Assembly (NCBI GenBank): GCA_021786555.1
Contig: JAJYNB010000018.1
Coordinates: 1-15,499, forward strand
From: Bacillota bacterium
GTDB taxonomy: Bacteria; Bacillota; Desulfitobacteriia; Desulfitobacteriales; JAJXUE01
Reading direction: 5' to 3'
Length of the DNA stretch: 15,499 nt
The position numbers were made by a program, and so were the translations under genes. The notes beneath the pieces are model-generated. The model made no database searches and was not told the origin of the DNA. It was given only the letters and a program-made list of their open reading frames with translations. Positions 1-7,633 of this stretch are shown here, one piece after another (the first letter of the stretch is position 1; every line of letters begins with the position of its first letter).

Positions 1-2771
1 GCCTTCATCAGAGCATGGGCAAAATCATAGTCCATGCCCAGTACTTCCCCTGTGGATTTCATCTCCGGACCCAGGGAAGTTTCCGCCTGGGTCAGTTTTT
101 CGAACGAAAACACCGGACCTTTGACCACGACAAAATCCGCCGGCGCCGCCAGTCCGCTGCGCCAGCCCAGGGAGGCCAGGGACTGGCCCAGGCATACCTT
201 AACAGCCAGGGAGACCATGGGAATGCCCGTTACCTTGGACAGGATAGGTACGGTGCGGCTGGCCCGGGGGTTGACTTCCAGCACATAAACCTTGCCCTGG
301 CAGACTACATACTCGATATTCAAGAGCCCCCTGACGCCCAGTTCACTGGCAATCCGGCAGGTAATCTCCTCAATCTGACTCACTTCCGCCGGAGTCAGGG
401 TTTGGGGCGGATACACGGCCATGCTGTCCCCAGAATGCACCCCTGCCCGCTCGATATGCTCCATAATGCCGGGAATCACCGTAGTCTCACCGTCGGAAAT
501 GGCGTCAACTTCCACTTCCTTCCCTTCCAGGTACTTGTCTACCAGAATGGGGTGGTCCGGGGAGACATTGATAGCCGTGGTCAGGTAGCCGGCCAGCTCC
601 TGCGGGTTTTCCACCACTTCCATAGCCCGCCCGCCGATGACATACGAGGGCCGGACCAGGACCGGAAATTCCAGGGCTGCGGCGATTTCCTGGGCTTCAT
701 CAGGGCTGGTCGCAGTGCTGCCTTCACTCTGGGCAATGCCAAGCCGCTCCAGAAACCCGGCAAATTTGCGGCGGTCTTCGGCCAGGTCAATACTCTCCAC
801 CTGGCTGCCCAGGACCGGGACCCCCTGCTCCGCAAGCCTCCCGGCCAGGTTGATGGCGGTCTGGCCGCCAAACTGTACCAACACGCCCAGGGGCTGTTCC
901 TTGTCTATTACGTTCAGTACGTCTTCCAGGGTGAGGGGTTCAAAATACAGCTTATCTCCGGTATCAAAGTCCGTACTCACGGTCTCAGGGTTGTTGTTGA
1001 TGATAATTGACTGATAGCCGGCCTCCTCCAGGGCCCAGAGGGCGTGGACCGAACAGTAGTCAAATTCTATCCCCTGCCCGATGCGGATGGGGCCTGACCC
1101 TACCACAATCACCTTGGGCACATCAGCGGCAATCCCTTCGTCCTCAGCTTCGTAGCTTGAGTAATAATAAGGGGTGGCAGCCTCAAATTCCGCCGCACAG
1201 GTATCAACGACTTTGTACGCAGGCTTGATGCCGTGAGCCAGCCGCAGTTTGCGCACGCTCATCTCGCTTCGGTTTGTCAGGCGGCCGACGGCCAGGTCGG
1301 AAAATCCCCGCCTTTTGGCCAGCTGCAGCAGACCGGGCTGGAGAGGCTCCTGCTTCAGGCGGGTTTCCAAGTCCACCAAGCCCTTGATTTTGTGCAGGAA
1401 GAAATAGTCTATCTCCGTAAGCTGCTGCACTTCTGTCAACGTCCAGGCGCGGCGGAAAGCTTCAGCTACAGCAAACAGGCGCTCATGATCCGCTTCCCTC
1501 AGCTTCGCCTCCAGCTCCATCTCAGTCCACTGGCTGCATTGGGGGATTCTCAGGCCCACAGCCCCAATTTCCAGGCTGCGTACAGCTTTAAGCAGAGCTG
1601 CTTCCAGATTGCGTTCCAGGGCCATGACTTCCCCGGTGGCCTTCATCTGGGTACCCAGCCGGTTGTCCGCCAGGGTGAACTTGTCAAAGGGCCAGCGGGG
1701 AATTTTTATTACCACATAGTCCAGCGCCGGCTCAAAGCAGGCGCTGGTATTGCCCGTGACCGGGTTGGTGATTTCCGGCAGAGTCAGACCCGCCGCAATC
1801 AGGGCCGCCATCTTGGCGATAGGATAACCCGTTGCTTTCGACGCCAGGGCGCTGGAGCGGCTCACCCGGGGGTTTACTTCAATCACCACGTACTCAAAGC
1901 TCGCAGGGTTGAGGGCAAATTGGACATTGCATCCCCCTTCCACCCCCAGGGCGCGGATAATCTTCAGGGACGCCGCCCTCAGAAGCTGGTATTCCTTATC
2001 TGCCAGGGTCTGGGAAGGGGCTACCACGATGCTGTCCCCGGTATGGATCCCTACCGGGTCGATGTTTTCCATATTGCACACAGTGATACAGTTGTCCGCT
2101 CCGTCCCGCATCACTTCATATTCTATTTCTTTCCAGCCCGCCACACTGCGCTCCAGCAGTATCTGGCCGATAGGACTTGCCTGCAGGCCTTTGGCAGCTG
2201 TCTCCTCCAGTTGTGCCTGGTTCTTAGCCACTCCCCCGCCTGTCCCGCCCAGGGTATAGGCCGGACGAACAATTAGCGGGAAGCCGATCTCAGCCGCGAA
2301 AGCCTTGGCGTCTGCCAGGTTGGTGACTATCTCGCTTGCAGCCACGGGCTCGCCAATCTCCAGCATGGTCAGCTTAAAGGATTCCCGGTCCTCAGCTTTG
2401 CGGATAGTTTCCAGGGAAGTGCCCAGAAGCTCCACCCCGTACTGGTCCAGCACCCCTTTTTCCGCCAATTCCACCGCCAGGTTAAGACCTGTCTGGCCCC
2501 CCAGCGTAGGTAAAAGTCCCTGGGGGCGCTCTTTTTCAATTATTCTTCCCACCGACTGCCAGGTGAGAGGCTCCAGGTAGACCTTGTCTGCCATGTGGGT
2601 ATCCGTCATGATAGTGGCAGGGTTGCTGTTAACCAGCACTACTTCCATGCCAGCTTCCCTCAGTGCCTTGCAAGCCTGGGTTCCTGCATAGTCAAATTCC
2701 GCCGCCTGCCCGATGATAATCGGTCCCGAGCCGATGACCATAACCTTTTTCAGGTTGGATTTAACTGGCAT
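1..2771 (-). CDS. carB: Carbamoyl phosphate synthetase large subunit (partial, C-terminus beyond window)
   Basis: The large subunit makes carbamoyl phosphate from bicarbonate, ATP and ammonia delivered by CarA, in the cytoplasm. The frame is open from the ATG at 2771 to the left edge, about 923 of the roughly 1,070 residues usual for the family. The N-terminus reads MPVKSNLKKVMVIGSGP and continues with IGQAAEFDYAGTQACKALREAG. The second half repeats this as VIVVGSGPIRIGQGIEFDYCS near codon 560, the internal duplication typical of CarB. Both ATP-grasp halves carry the conserved EVNPR stretch (EVNPRVSRSSALASK and EVNPRASRTVPILSK). The visible part ends after MKSTGEVLGMDYDF, at the end of the second synthetase domain, so the allosteric MGS-like domain lies outside. 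The start overlaps the carA stop by one base (TGATG), with GGGGG nine bases upstream. No frameshift was seen; both halves are in the same frame. Confidence 0.97.
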   Translation of the reverse strand, partial: MPVKSNLKKVMVIGSGPIIIGQAAEFDYAGTQACKALREAGMEVVLVNSNPATIMTDTHMADKVYLEPLTWQSVGRIIEKERPQGLLPTLGGQTGLNLAVELAEKGVLDQYGVELLGTSLETIRKAEDRESFKLTMLEIGEPVAASEIVTNLADAKAFAAEIGFPLIVRPAYTLGGTGGGVAKNQAQLEETAAKGLQASPIGQILLERSVAGWKEIEYEVMRDGADNCITVCNMENIDPVGIHTGDSIVVAPSQTLADKEYQLLRAASLKIIRALGVEGGCNVQFALNPASFEYVVIEVNPRVSRSSALASKATGYPIAKMAALIAAGLTLPEITNPVTGNTSACFEPALDYVVIKIPRWPFDKFTLADNRLGTQMKATGEVMALERNLEAALLKAVRSLEIGAVGLRIPQCSQWTEMELEAKLREADHERLFAVAEAFRRAWTLTEVQQLTEIDYFFLHKIKGLVDLETRLKQEPLQPGLLQLAKRRGFSDLAVGRLTNRSEMSVRKLRLAHGIKPAYKVVDTCAAEFEAATPYYYSSYEAEDEGIAADVPKVIVVGSGPIRIGQGIEFDYCSVHALWALEEAGYQSIIINNNPETVSTDFDTGDKLYFEPLTLEDVLNVIDKEQPLGVLVQFGGQTAINLAGRLAEQGVPVLGSQVESIDLAEDRRKFAGFLERLGIAQSEGSTATSPDEAQEIAAALEFPVLVRPSYVIGGRAMEVVENPQELAGYLTTAINVSPDHPILVDKYLEGKEVEVDAISDGETTVIPGIMEHIERAGVHSGDSMAVYPPQTLTPAEVSQIEEITCRIASELGVRGLLNIEYVVCQGKVYVLEVNPRASRTVPILSKVTGIPMVSLAVKVCLGQSLASLGWRSGLAAPADFVVVKGPVFSFEKLTQAETSLGPEMKSTGEVLGMDYDFAHALMK

Positions 2772-3844
2772 CAGGTAGTTCCCCCATTCATTAATTCCGC
2801 GAACTTGTCAAACAAGTAGAGGGAATCACTGGGGCCTGGACCCGCCTCCGGGTGATACTGGACAGAAAACACGGGCAGTTCCCTGTGTTCCAGTCCCTCC
2901 ACCGTTCCGTCGTTTAGATTTCGGTGGGAAACCCTGAGGGGTAGATGTTCGAGACTTTCAGCGGAGACCGCATAGCCATGGTTTTGAGAAGTAATATATA
3001 CCCGCTTGGTGTTTAAATCCTGCACAGGCTGGTTTGAACCCCGGTGGCCGAACTTCAGTTTGTAGGTATCTCCGCCCAGGGCCAGGCATAAGAGCTGGTG
3101 TCCGAGGCAGATAGCGAAAATGGGCAGGCGCCCCATCAGGCTGCGGATAGTATCCACGGCCCCGGGCACATCCTTGGGGTCCCCCGGTCCGTTGGACAAA
3201 AACAGCCCTTGGGGATTTAAGTTCAGGATTTCCCGAGGCGCGGCCCAGGCTGGCACCACCACCAAATCAAAGCCCTTGGCGCCCAGGCTCTCCAGAATAT
3301 TGGCCTTGATGCCGAAATCCATCACCACCACCCGCGGGCCCTGGCCCGGAAACTTATAGCTTTTCCGCGTGCAAACCTGTTCCACCAGGTCCCTGTCCGG
3401 TTCCCAGGCCTGCAGTTCATCCGCCAGGCTGTCTAGATCCTCCAGCCGGTTGGTGATCATGCCCTTCAAAGTGCCATGGACCCTGATTACTCGCGTTAAG
3501 GCCCTGGTATCTATCCCCTTTAGACCGATGATACCCGCCTTGCCCAGTATTTCGTCCAGGCTGGCCTGGGAACGCCAGTTGCTGGGCGTCAGGCAATCTT
3601 CTTTAACAATAAAGCCCCGGACTTGAATCCGCCTTGACTGGTCATCTTCTGTATTCATACCATAATTGCCCACAAGAGGATAGGTCATCATCACAATCTG
3701 TCCCGCGTAGGAAGGGTCTGTCAAAACCTCCTGGTACCCGGTCATGCCTGTGTTAAATACCACTTCTCCTTTCACTTCACCCTGTGCTCCCAACCCCTCG
3801 CCCAGAAAAACCTGGCCGTTGGCTAAAACCAATGCTGCTTTCAT
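2771..3844 (-). CDS. carA: Carbamoyl phosphate synthetase small (glutaminase) subunit
   Basis: This 357-residue subunit hydrolyses glutamine and channels ammonia to CarB. Residues 1-150 form the CPSase small-chain N-domain (GEVVFNTGMTGYQEVLTDPSYAGQ, residues 26-49). Residues from about 170 form a class I glutamine amidotransferase domain. The nucleophile is Cys246 in FAICLGHQL, and His331 and Glu333 in VQYHPEAGPGP complete the triad. Length is normal for the family. The ATG overlaps the argD stop as ATGA, and GGAGG lies 4 bases before it inside argD, a rather short spacing that suggests translational coupling. The stop shares one base with the carB start. Its place inside the arg operon implies arginine control of this copy. 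Whether the genome has a second CarAB for pyrimidines cannot be seen here. Confidence 0.98.
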   Translation of the reverse strand: MKAALVLANGQVFLGEGLGAQGEVKGEVVFNTGMTGYQEVLTDPSYAGQIVMMTYPLVGNYGMNTEDDQSRRIQVRGFIVKEDCLTPSNWRSQASLDEILGKAGIIGLKGIDTRALTRVIRVHGTLKGMITNRLEDLDSLADELQAWEPDRDLVEQVCTRKSYKFPGQGPRVVVMDFGIKANILESLGAKGFDLVVVPAWAAPREILNLNPQGLFLSNGPGDPKDVPGAVDTIRSLMGRLPIFAICLGHQLLCLALGGDTYKLKFGHRGSNQPVQDLNTKRVYITSQNHGYAVSAESLEHLPLRVSHRNLNDGTVEGLEHRELPVFSVQYHPEAGPGPSDSLYLFDKFAELMNGGTT

Positions 3845-5040
3845 ACTGCCTCCGTTTCAGCTAAAACCTCTTCCAGTACTTGTAAGACCTTCTCTACATC
3901 CTGCGGCCCTATGTTCAAAGGAGGCAGGAACCTCAGTACATCACTGCCCACACAATTTATCAATACGCCTTTCTCCCGGCATTTGTCCACGATGAGGCGC
4001 CCGTCCGCCTTGAGCTGCAGGCCTCTGATCAGGCCCAAACCGCGCACTTCCAGCGTGAAAGGATACCTGGCACAAAATTCCTGCAGCCCCGAGGCTAAGA
4101 GCTCACCCATGCGGGCTGAGTTTTCCACCAGTTTCTCTTCTAAGATGGCGCTAAATGCTGCCACTCCAGCTGCAGCAGCCAAGGGATTGCCGCCAAAGGT
4201 GGAAGCATGGTCTCCAGGGTTGAACGCCCGGGCCACCTCTTCCCTGGCCACCAGAGCACCTATGGCCACCCCGCCTGCCAAAGCCTTGGCCAGGGTCATG
4301 ATATCCGGCTCCACTCCAGAGTGCTCATAGGCAAAGAGTTTTCCCGTACGGCCCAAACCACACTGCACCTCGTCATAAATCAACAATGCGCCGTGCTTTT
4401 GGCACAACTCCTTAACCTTTTGCAAATAGCCAAAATCTGAGACATGGACCCCGCCCTCTCCCTGCACCGGCTCCAGGAGCACGGCACAGGTGGCCGGTCC
4501 CATGCTTTCCTCCAGAGCCGGTAAATCGTTGATCGGAACATACTTGAAGCCTGCCGGCAGGGGTTCGTAGCCTGCCTGGTATTTTTCCTGCCCTGTAGCA
4601 GTTAATGTGGCCAGGGTCCGTCCGTGAAAGGAGTGTTTCAGGGTAATTATTTCATACTTCTCCGGCCCGTAATTCTTTTTAGCATACTTTCGCGCCAGCT
4701 TGAGGGCACCTTCATTGGCCTCGGCCCCGCTGTTACAGAAAAAAACCTTGTCCCCGAAGGAGTTTTCGACCAAAAGTCTGGCCAGTTCTACCTGGGGCTC
4801 AATCCAGTACAGATTAGAGCAGTGCAGGAGCTTCCCAGCCTGCTCCTGTATGGCCGCGACTACCTTAGGATGGCAGTGACCCAGGGAATTAACGGCCAGA
4901 CCGCCCACAAAATCCAGATATTCATGGCCGTCCGCGTCCCAGACTTTGGACCCTTCGCCTTTGACCAGGGCCATAGGGAGCCGCCCGTAAGTGTTCATCA
5001 CATATTTTTGACCTTTGCTGACTATTTCCGCATTGGACAT
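3841..5040 (-). CDS. argD: Acetylornithine aminotransferase
   Basis: This is a PLP-dependent class III aminotransferase that converts N-acetylglutamate semialdehyde and glutamate to N-acetylornithine and 2-oxoglutarate. With the ATG at 5040 the protein has 399 residues, the usual length. Visible motifs are NSGAEANEGALKLAR from residue 103 (phosphate-binding region), FHGRT at 138-142, IYDEVQCGLGRTG from 221 (Asp223 contacts the pyridine nitrogen) and the PLP lysine Lys252 in TLAKALAGG. The frame stays open upstream to 5184, but that would run deep into argB. The ATG at 5040 has GGAGG eight bases away and lies 20 bp after the argB stop, so it is chosen. The related families of succinylornithine and 4-aminobutyrate aminotransferases are possible by fold. 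The arg operon context and the match to ArgD-type motifs favour ArgD. The stop overlaps the carA start by four bases. Confidence 0.96.
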   Translation of the reverse strand: MSNAEIVSKGQKYVMNTYGRLPMALVKGEGSKVWDADGHEYLDFVGGLAVNSLGHCHPKVVAAIQEQAGKLLHCSNLYWIEPQVELARLLVENSFGDKVFFCNSGAEANEGALKLARKYAKKNYGPEKYEIITLKHSFHGRTLATLTATGQEKYQAGYEPLPAGFKYVPINDLPALEESMGPATCAVLLEPVQGEGGVHVSDFGYLQKVKELCQKHGALLIYDEVQCGLGRTGKLFAYEHSGVEPDIMTLAKALAGGVAIGALVAREEVARAFNPGDHASTFGGNPLAAAAGVAAFSAILEEKLVENSARMGELLASGLQEFCARYPFTLEVRGLGLIRGLQLKADGRLIVDKCREKGVLINCVGSDVLRFLPPLNIGPQDVEKVLQVLEEVLAETEAV

Positions 5041-5060
5041 CCCGACCACCTCCAAAAAAT

Positions 5061-5951
5061 TTATCCCAGCACCATGGTGCCGATTCCCTTGTCGGTAAAT
5101 ATCTCCAGCAGGATGGAATGGGGCACCCGCCCGTCGATGATATGGACCTGGCCCACCCCTGATCCTATGGCATGGACGCAGCATTCAATCTTGGGAATCA
5201 TTCCACCGCTGATAACACCTGAGGAGATCAGACCGTCAACCTCGTCGGCCCTAACCGTGGAGAGCAGGCTGTCCTTGTCCCTGTAGTCGGCATAAATCCC
5301 CTCAACATCGGTGAGCAGGACCAGTTTATCGGCCCGCAGGGCGCCGGCGATGTGACCGGCGGCGTAGTCCGCATTGATATTGTAGCTCTCCCCGTCCTCC
5401 CCGGCCCCCACCGGCGCAATTACGGGAACATAGCTTTTGGCCACCAACGTCTCAATGATTTCCGGGTTCACCCCGGCTACCTCCCCGACATAGCCCAGAT
5501 CAACTTCTTTCTCATGACCCTCCTCATCAATGACCGTCATGAGTTTTTTCACGGCTGTGAGTAACCCCCCGTCCTTGCCCGAAATCCCAACCGCCTTAGC
5601 GCCCAGGCCCGCGAGCATAGTGACAATTTCTTTATTCAGTTTCCCCGCCAGGACCATCTCTGTTATCTCCATGGTCTCGGCGTCCGTTACCCGCAGTCCC
5701 TGGACAAATTCGGAACTCTTGCCCACCTTCTTCAGCATGGCATTGATTTCCGGCCCGCCCCCGTGCACCACCACCGGGTTAATCCCTACAAACTTCATCA
5801 AGGTGATGTCGGTCAGCACCGCCCGTTTCAGGTTATCGTCCAGCATGGCATTGCCCCCGTACTTAATCACTACGGTCTTGCCCGAAAACTTCTTGATATA
5901 GGGCAGGGCCTCCACCAAGATTTCCGCTTTCTCCAAAGCCGATATCCCCAC
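5061..5951 (-). CDS. argB: Acetylglutamate kinase, arginine-sensitive type
   Basis: It phosphorylates N-acetylglutamate, usually the arginine-inhibited step in organisms with the cyclic pathway. The protein has 296 residues. It is an amino acid kinase fold with VVIKYGGNAM (Lys30, Gly32-33) and VVHGGGPEIN (residues 61-70) near the N-terminus, and VLLTDVEGIY (211-220) in the ATP domain. An N-terminal helix (ALEKAEILVEALPYIKKFSG) precedes the kinase fold. The C-terminal stretch has ISGGMIPKIE and later HIIDGRVPHSILLEIFTDKG. In known hexameric kinases these two elements form the arginine site, so feedback inhibition is inferred. The start is the GTG at 5951, with GGGGAGG eight bases upstream. An upstream ATG at 6008 would add 19 residues unlike the family, so it is rejected. 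The gene follows argJ across a 145-bp spacer full of repeats and precedes argD by 20 bp. Confidence 0.96.
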   Translation of the reverse strand: MGISALEKAEILVEALPYIKKFSGKTVVIKYGGNAMLDDNLKRAVLTDITLMKFVGINPVVVHGGGPEINAMLKKVGKSSEFVQGLRVTDAETMEITEMVLAGKLNKEIVTMLAGLGAKAVGISGKDGGLLTAVKKLMTVIDEEGHEKEVDLGYVGEVAGVNPEIIETLVAKSYVPVIAPVGAGEDGESYNINADYAAGHIAGALRADKLVLLTDVEGIYADYRDKDSLLSTVRADEVDGLISSGVISGGMIPKIECCVHAIGSGVGQVHIIDGRVPHSILLEIFTDKGIGTMVLG

Positions 5952-6025
5952 TCCAATTTCCTCCCCACAACATCGCTTAAACAATACGGATGCCGCTCCG
6001 AACTCCAATCAGACTTCGACAACCT

Positions 6026-6100
6026 AGTCAAGAACCATCCCCACCCAACTCTAAAGTGAGTCAGTAAAGAACCGTCCCCAATTGACTCATTTTGACTCAT
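6026..6100 (-). repeat. REP-like repeat cluster between argJ and argB
   Basis: On the minus strand the core TTGGGGACGGTTC (6069-6081) is followed three bases later by ACTGACTCA. A degenerate second copy with GGGGATGGTTC lies at about 6032-6042. On the plus strand TTGACTCAT occurs twice in tandem (6082-6090 and 6092-6100). TGAGTCA (6057-6063) is an inverted match to TGACTCA (6083-6089). The same core and trailer recur near 10079-10103 in the other orientation, so this is a dispersed family. The argJ stop codon (6097-6099) falls inside the cluster. No ORF here is credible. Confidence 0.65.
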
Positions 6101-7299
6101 GTGCGGTAGCTGCCATTAATGGTGACATACTCGTGGCTGAGGTCGCACCCCCAGGCCGTAGCGCGGAAATCGCCCAGGTTCAGCTCCACCCGCACCTTAA
6201 TATCCTTCCGGCTGAGGATTTCCTTCGCCTCCTCCTCCGAGAAAGGCAAGCCCGCGCCCGCTTTAGATACCTGCAGTTCACCCAGAAAGATATCTACCCG
6301 GTCAGGGTCAAACGTTTCTATTGAGTAACCCAAGGCGCAGATAATCCTGCCCCAGTTGGCATCCTCCCCGTAAAAAGCGGCTTTGGCCAGGCTGGAGCCG
6401 GCAATTCCCCTGGCAGCCTGCCTGGCGTCTCCCAGGCTGCCGGCCCCGCCAACCTCAACCTCCAGGAACTTAGTAGCCCCTTCTCCGTCCCTGGCAATCA
6501 TCTTCGCCAGTTCCCGGCATACCTGGCTTAAGGCGGCCTTAAACTGCCTCAAATCATCGCTGCCCGTCACCGGAGGGCTGTTGCCCGCCAGGCCGTTGGC
6601 CAGGATAAGCAGTGTGTCATTGGTACTGGTATCCCCATCCACCGTAATCATATTAAAAGACTCGGCTGCAGCTTCCTGCAAGGCCTCCTGCAGCACTCCG
6701 GCGTCAATCCTTGCGTCGGTGGTGATGAATCCCAGCATAGTAGCCATATTGGGGTGAATCATCCCCGAACCTTTGGCGACGCCGCCGATTCTCACCTGAT
6801 GCCCGGCCAGCGAAATCTCCACCGCCGTTTCCTTGGCAAAGGTATCCGTGGTCATCATAGCCAGAGCCACTGCATGGGCTCCCTGGGTGGAAAGGGCTTC
6901 CCCCGCTTTTTTCACACCTGGGAGAACTTTGTCCATGGGCATCTCTACCCCGATTACCCCCGTGGAAGCTACCGCCACCAGCTCAGCCCCGGTACCCAGG
7001 ACTGAGGCTGCCGCTTGGCCCATAGCCAAGCAGTCTGCCATACCCTGTTCCCCGGTACAGGCGTTGGCGTTGCCGCTATTTAGCACTATTCCCTTTGCCC
7101 GGCCGCCTTCAACCACTTTTTTGCTGTATATCACAGGTGCCGCTTTGACACGGTTTGTGGTAAACACGCCGGCCACAGCCGCCTCCACCTCAGAAACAAT
7201 CAGTCCCACATCGTACTTGCCAGCTTTCTTAATCTCCGCCATAGCCGCTCCCGCCAAAAACCCCTTGGGAGCACATACTCCCCCCGCAATCTGCTGCAA
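6097..7299 (-). CDS. argJ: Glutamate N-acetyltransferase (ornithine acetyltransferase family), likely bifunctional
   Basis: ArgJ transfers acetyl from N-acetylornithine to glutamate, closing the cyclic pathway; many members also use acetyl-CoA. With the TTG at 7299 the protein has 400 residues, the usual size. The self-cleavage site is in HPNMATMLGF. The threonine after NMA (residue 187) would become the N-terminal nucleophile of the beta chain. STGVIG (residues 112-117) supplies the oxyanion-hole Thr-Gly pair. The early block GGVCAPKGFLAGA and the ending EYVTINGSYRT are typical. There is no ATG near the N-terminus. A TTG at 7305 touches the GGAGGG, whereas the TTG at 7299 lies 7 bases from it, so 7299 is preferred. 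The stop codon lies in a REP-like repeat. No argA or argE is in the window, consistent with ArgJ doing the recycling. Confidence 0.96.
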   Translation of the reverse strand: MQQIAGGVCAPKGFLAGAAMAEIKKAGKYDVGLIVSEVEAAVAGVFTTNRVKAAPVIYSKKVVEGGRAKGIVLNSGNANACTGEQGMADCLAMGQAAASVLGTGAELVAVASTGVIGVEMPMDKVLPGVKKAGEALSTQGAHAVALAMMTTDTFAKETAVEISLAGHQVRIGGVAKGSGMIHPNMATMLGFITTDARIDAGVLQEALQEAAAESFNMITVDGDTSTNDTLLILANGLAGNSPPVTGSDDLRQFKAALSQVCRELAKMIARDGEGATKFLEVEVGGAGSLGDARQAARGIAGSSLAKAAFYGEDANWGRIICALGYSIETFDPDRVDIFLGELQVSKAGAGLPFSEEEAKEILSRKDIKVRVELNLGDFRATAWGCDLSHEYVTINGSYRT

Positions 7300-7305
7300 C
7301 TCCAA

Positions 7306-7311
7306 CCCTCC
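7306..7311 (-). promoter_or_regulatory. argJ: argJ ribosome binding site that decides the start codon
   Basis: The minus strand reads GGAGGG here. It directly touches the TTG at 7305. The GGAGG core is 7 bases from the second in-frame TTG at 7299, which favours 7299 as the start. Confidence 0.7.
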
Positions 7312-7374
7312 AGTTAATTCTGTAATGCTTTTTACGAAAAACGCTGCTTAGGAGACAAGGCTGCTTTCAGGGAG

Positions 7375-7554
7375 GATGAACATTTCTGGAACAAATTTTC
7401 ACCTGGTTCTGGTAGTCCGAGCCGCCGTGCTGACCGTAAGCCAAGGAATGCCCATGTAGGCGGCGGATTTGTCAGAACACGGGTAAAACATAGGACCACG
7501 ATCGTAAATCGTACCAAGACCGAGAATTAAAAATTTGTGGAAGAAATGTTCATC
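7375..7554. repeat. 180-bp imperfect palindrome with 25-bp inverted arms in the argC-argJ spacer (MITE-like or structured RNA)
   Basis: The arms at 7375-7399 and 7530-7554 are inverted copies matching at 22 of 25 positions. The outer block is GATGAACATTTCT, then three mismatches, then ACAAATTTT. Further inside, GGTTCTGGTA (7405-7414) is nearly complementary to TACCAAGACC (7512-7521), and GCCGCC pairs with GGCGGC around 7431-7467, so the whole element could fold into one long hairpin when transcribed with argC. An 8-bp palindrome, ACGATCGT, lies at 7498-7505. No target-site duplication is visible at the ends and there is no convincing ORF. It could be a miniature inverted-repeat element or a structured RNA segment that affects argJ expression. 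The rest of the 7300-7633 spacer holds only the argJ ribosome binding site and AT-rich sequence. Confidence 0.6.
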
Positions 7555-7633
7555 TGACTACCCCAGCTGACCCAAAATCGGCGTTTTTCATCCTTGTTTT
7601 CCATCTTTATAGGCGACCTGATAGTTTGGAAAC

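Noticed and set aside
15..1010. 331-codon open frame on the plus strand
   Set aside because: It is opposite carB, which has a continuous, conserved reading frame through this stretch. The plus-strand product has no recognisable domain and low-complexity composition.
1233..2276. 347-codon open frame on the plus strand
   Set aside because: It is antisense to the well-conserved N-terminal half of carB. Long antisense frames are common opposite GC-rich genes.
5870..6100. 76-codon minus-strand frame beginning at the argJ stop (ATGA overlap)
   Set aside because: It is built from the REP-like repeat and then runs out of frame into argB. The product resembles nothing, and argB has its own ribosome binding site at 5960-5966.
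7332..7517. 61-codon minus-strand frame in the argC-argJ spacer
   Set aside because: It lies almost wholly within the palindrome and has no start signal. Complementary arms explain the sequence better than coding.
7527..7604. 25-codon minus-strand ORF after argC
   Set aside because: It has no ribosome binding site, no resemblance to a known peptide, and ends inside the inverted-repeat arm. It could be chance.
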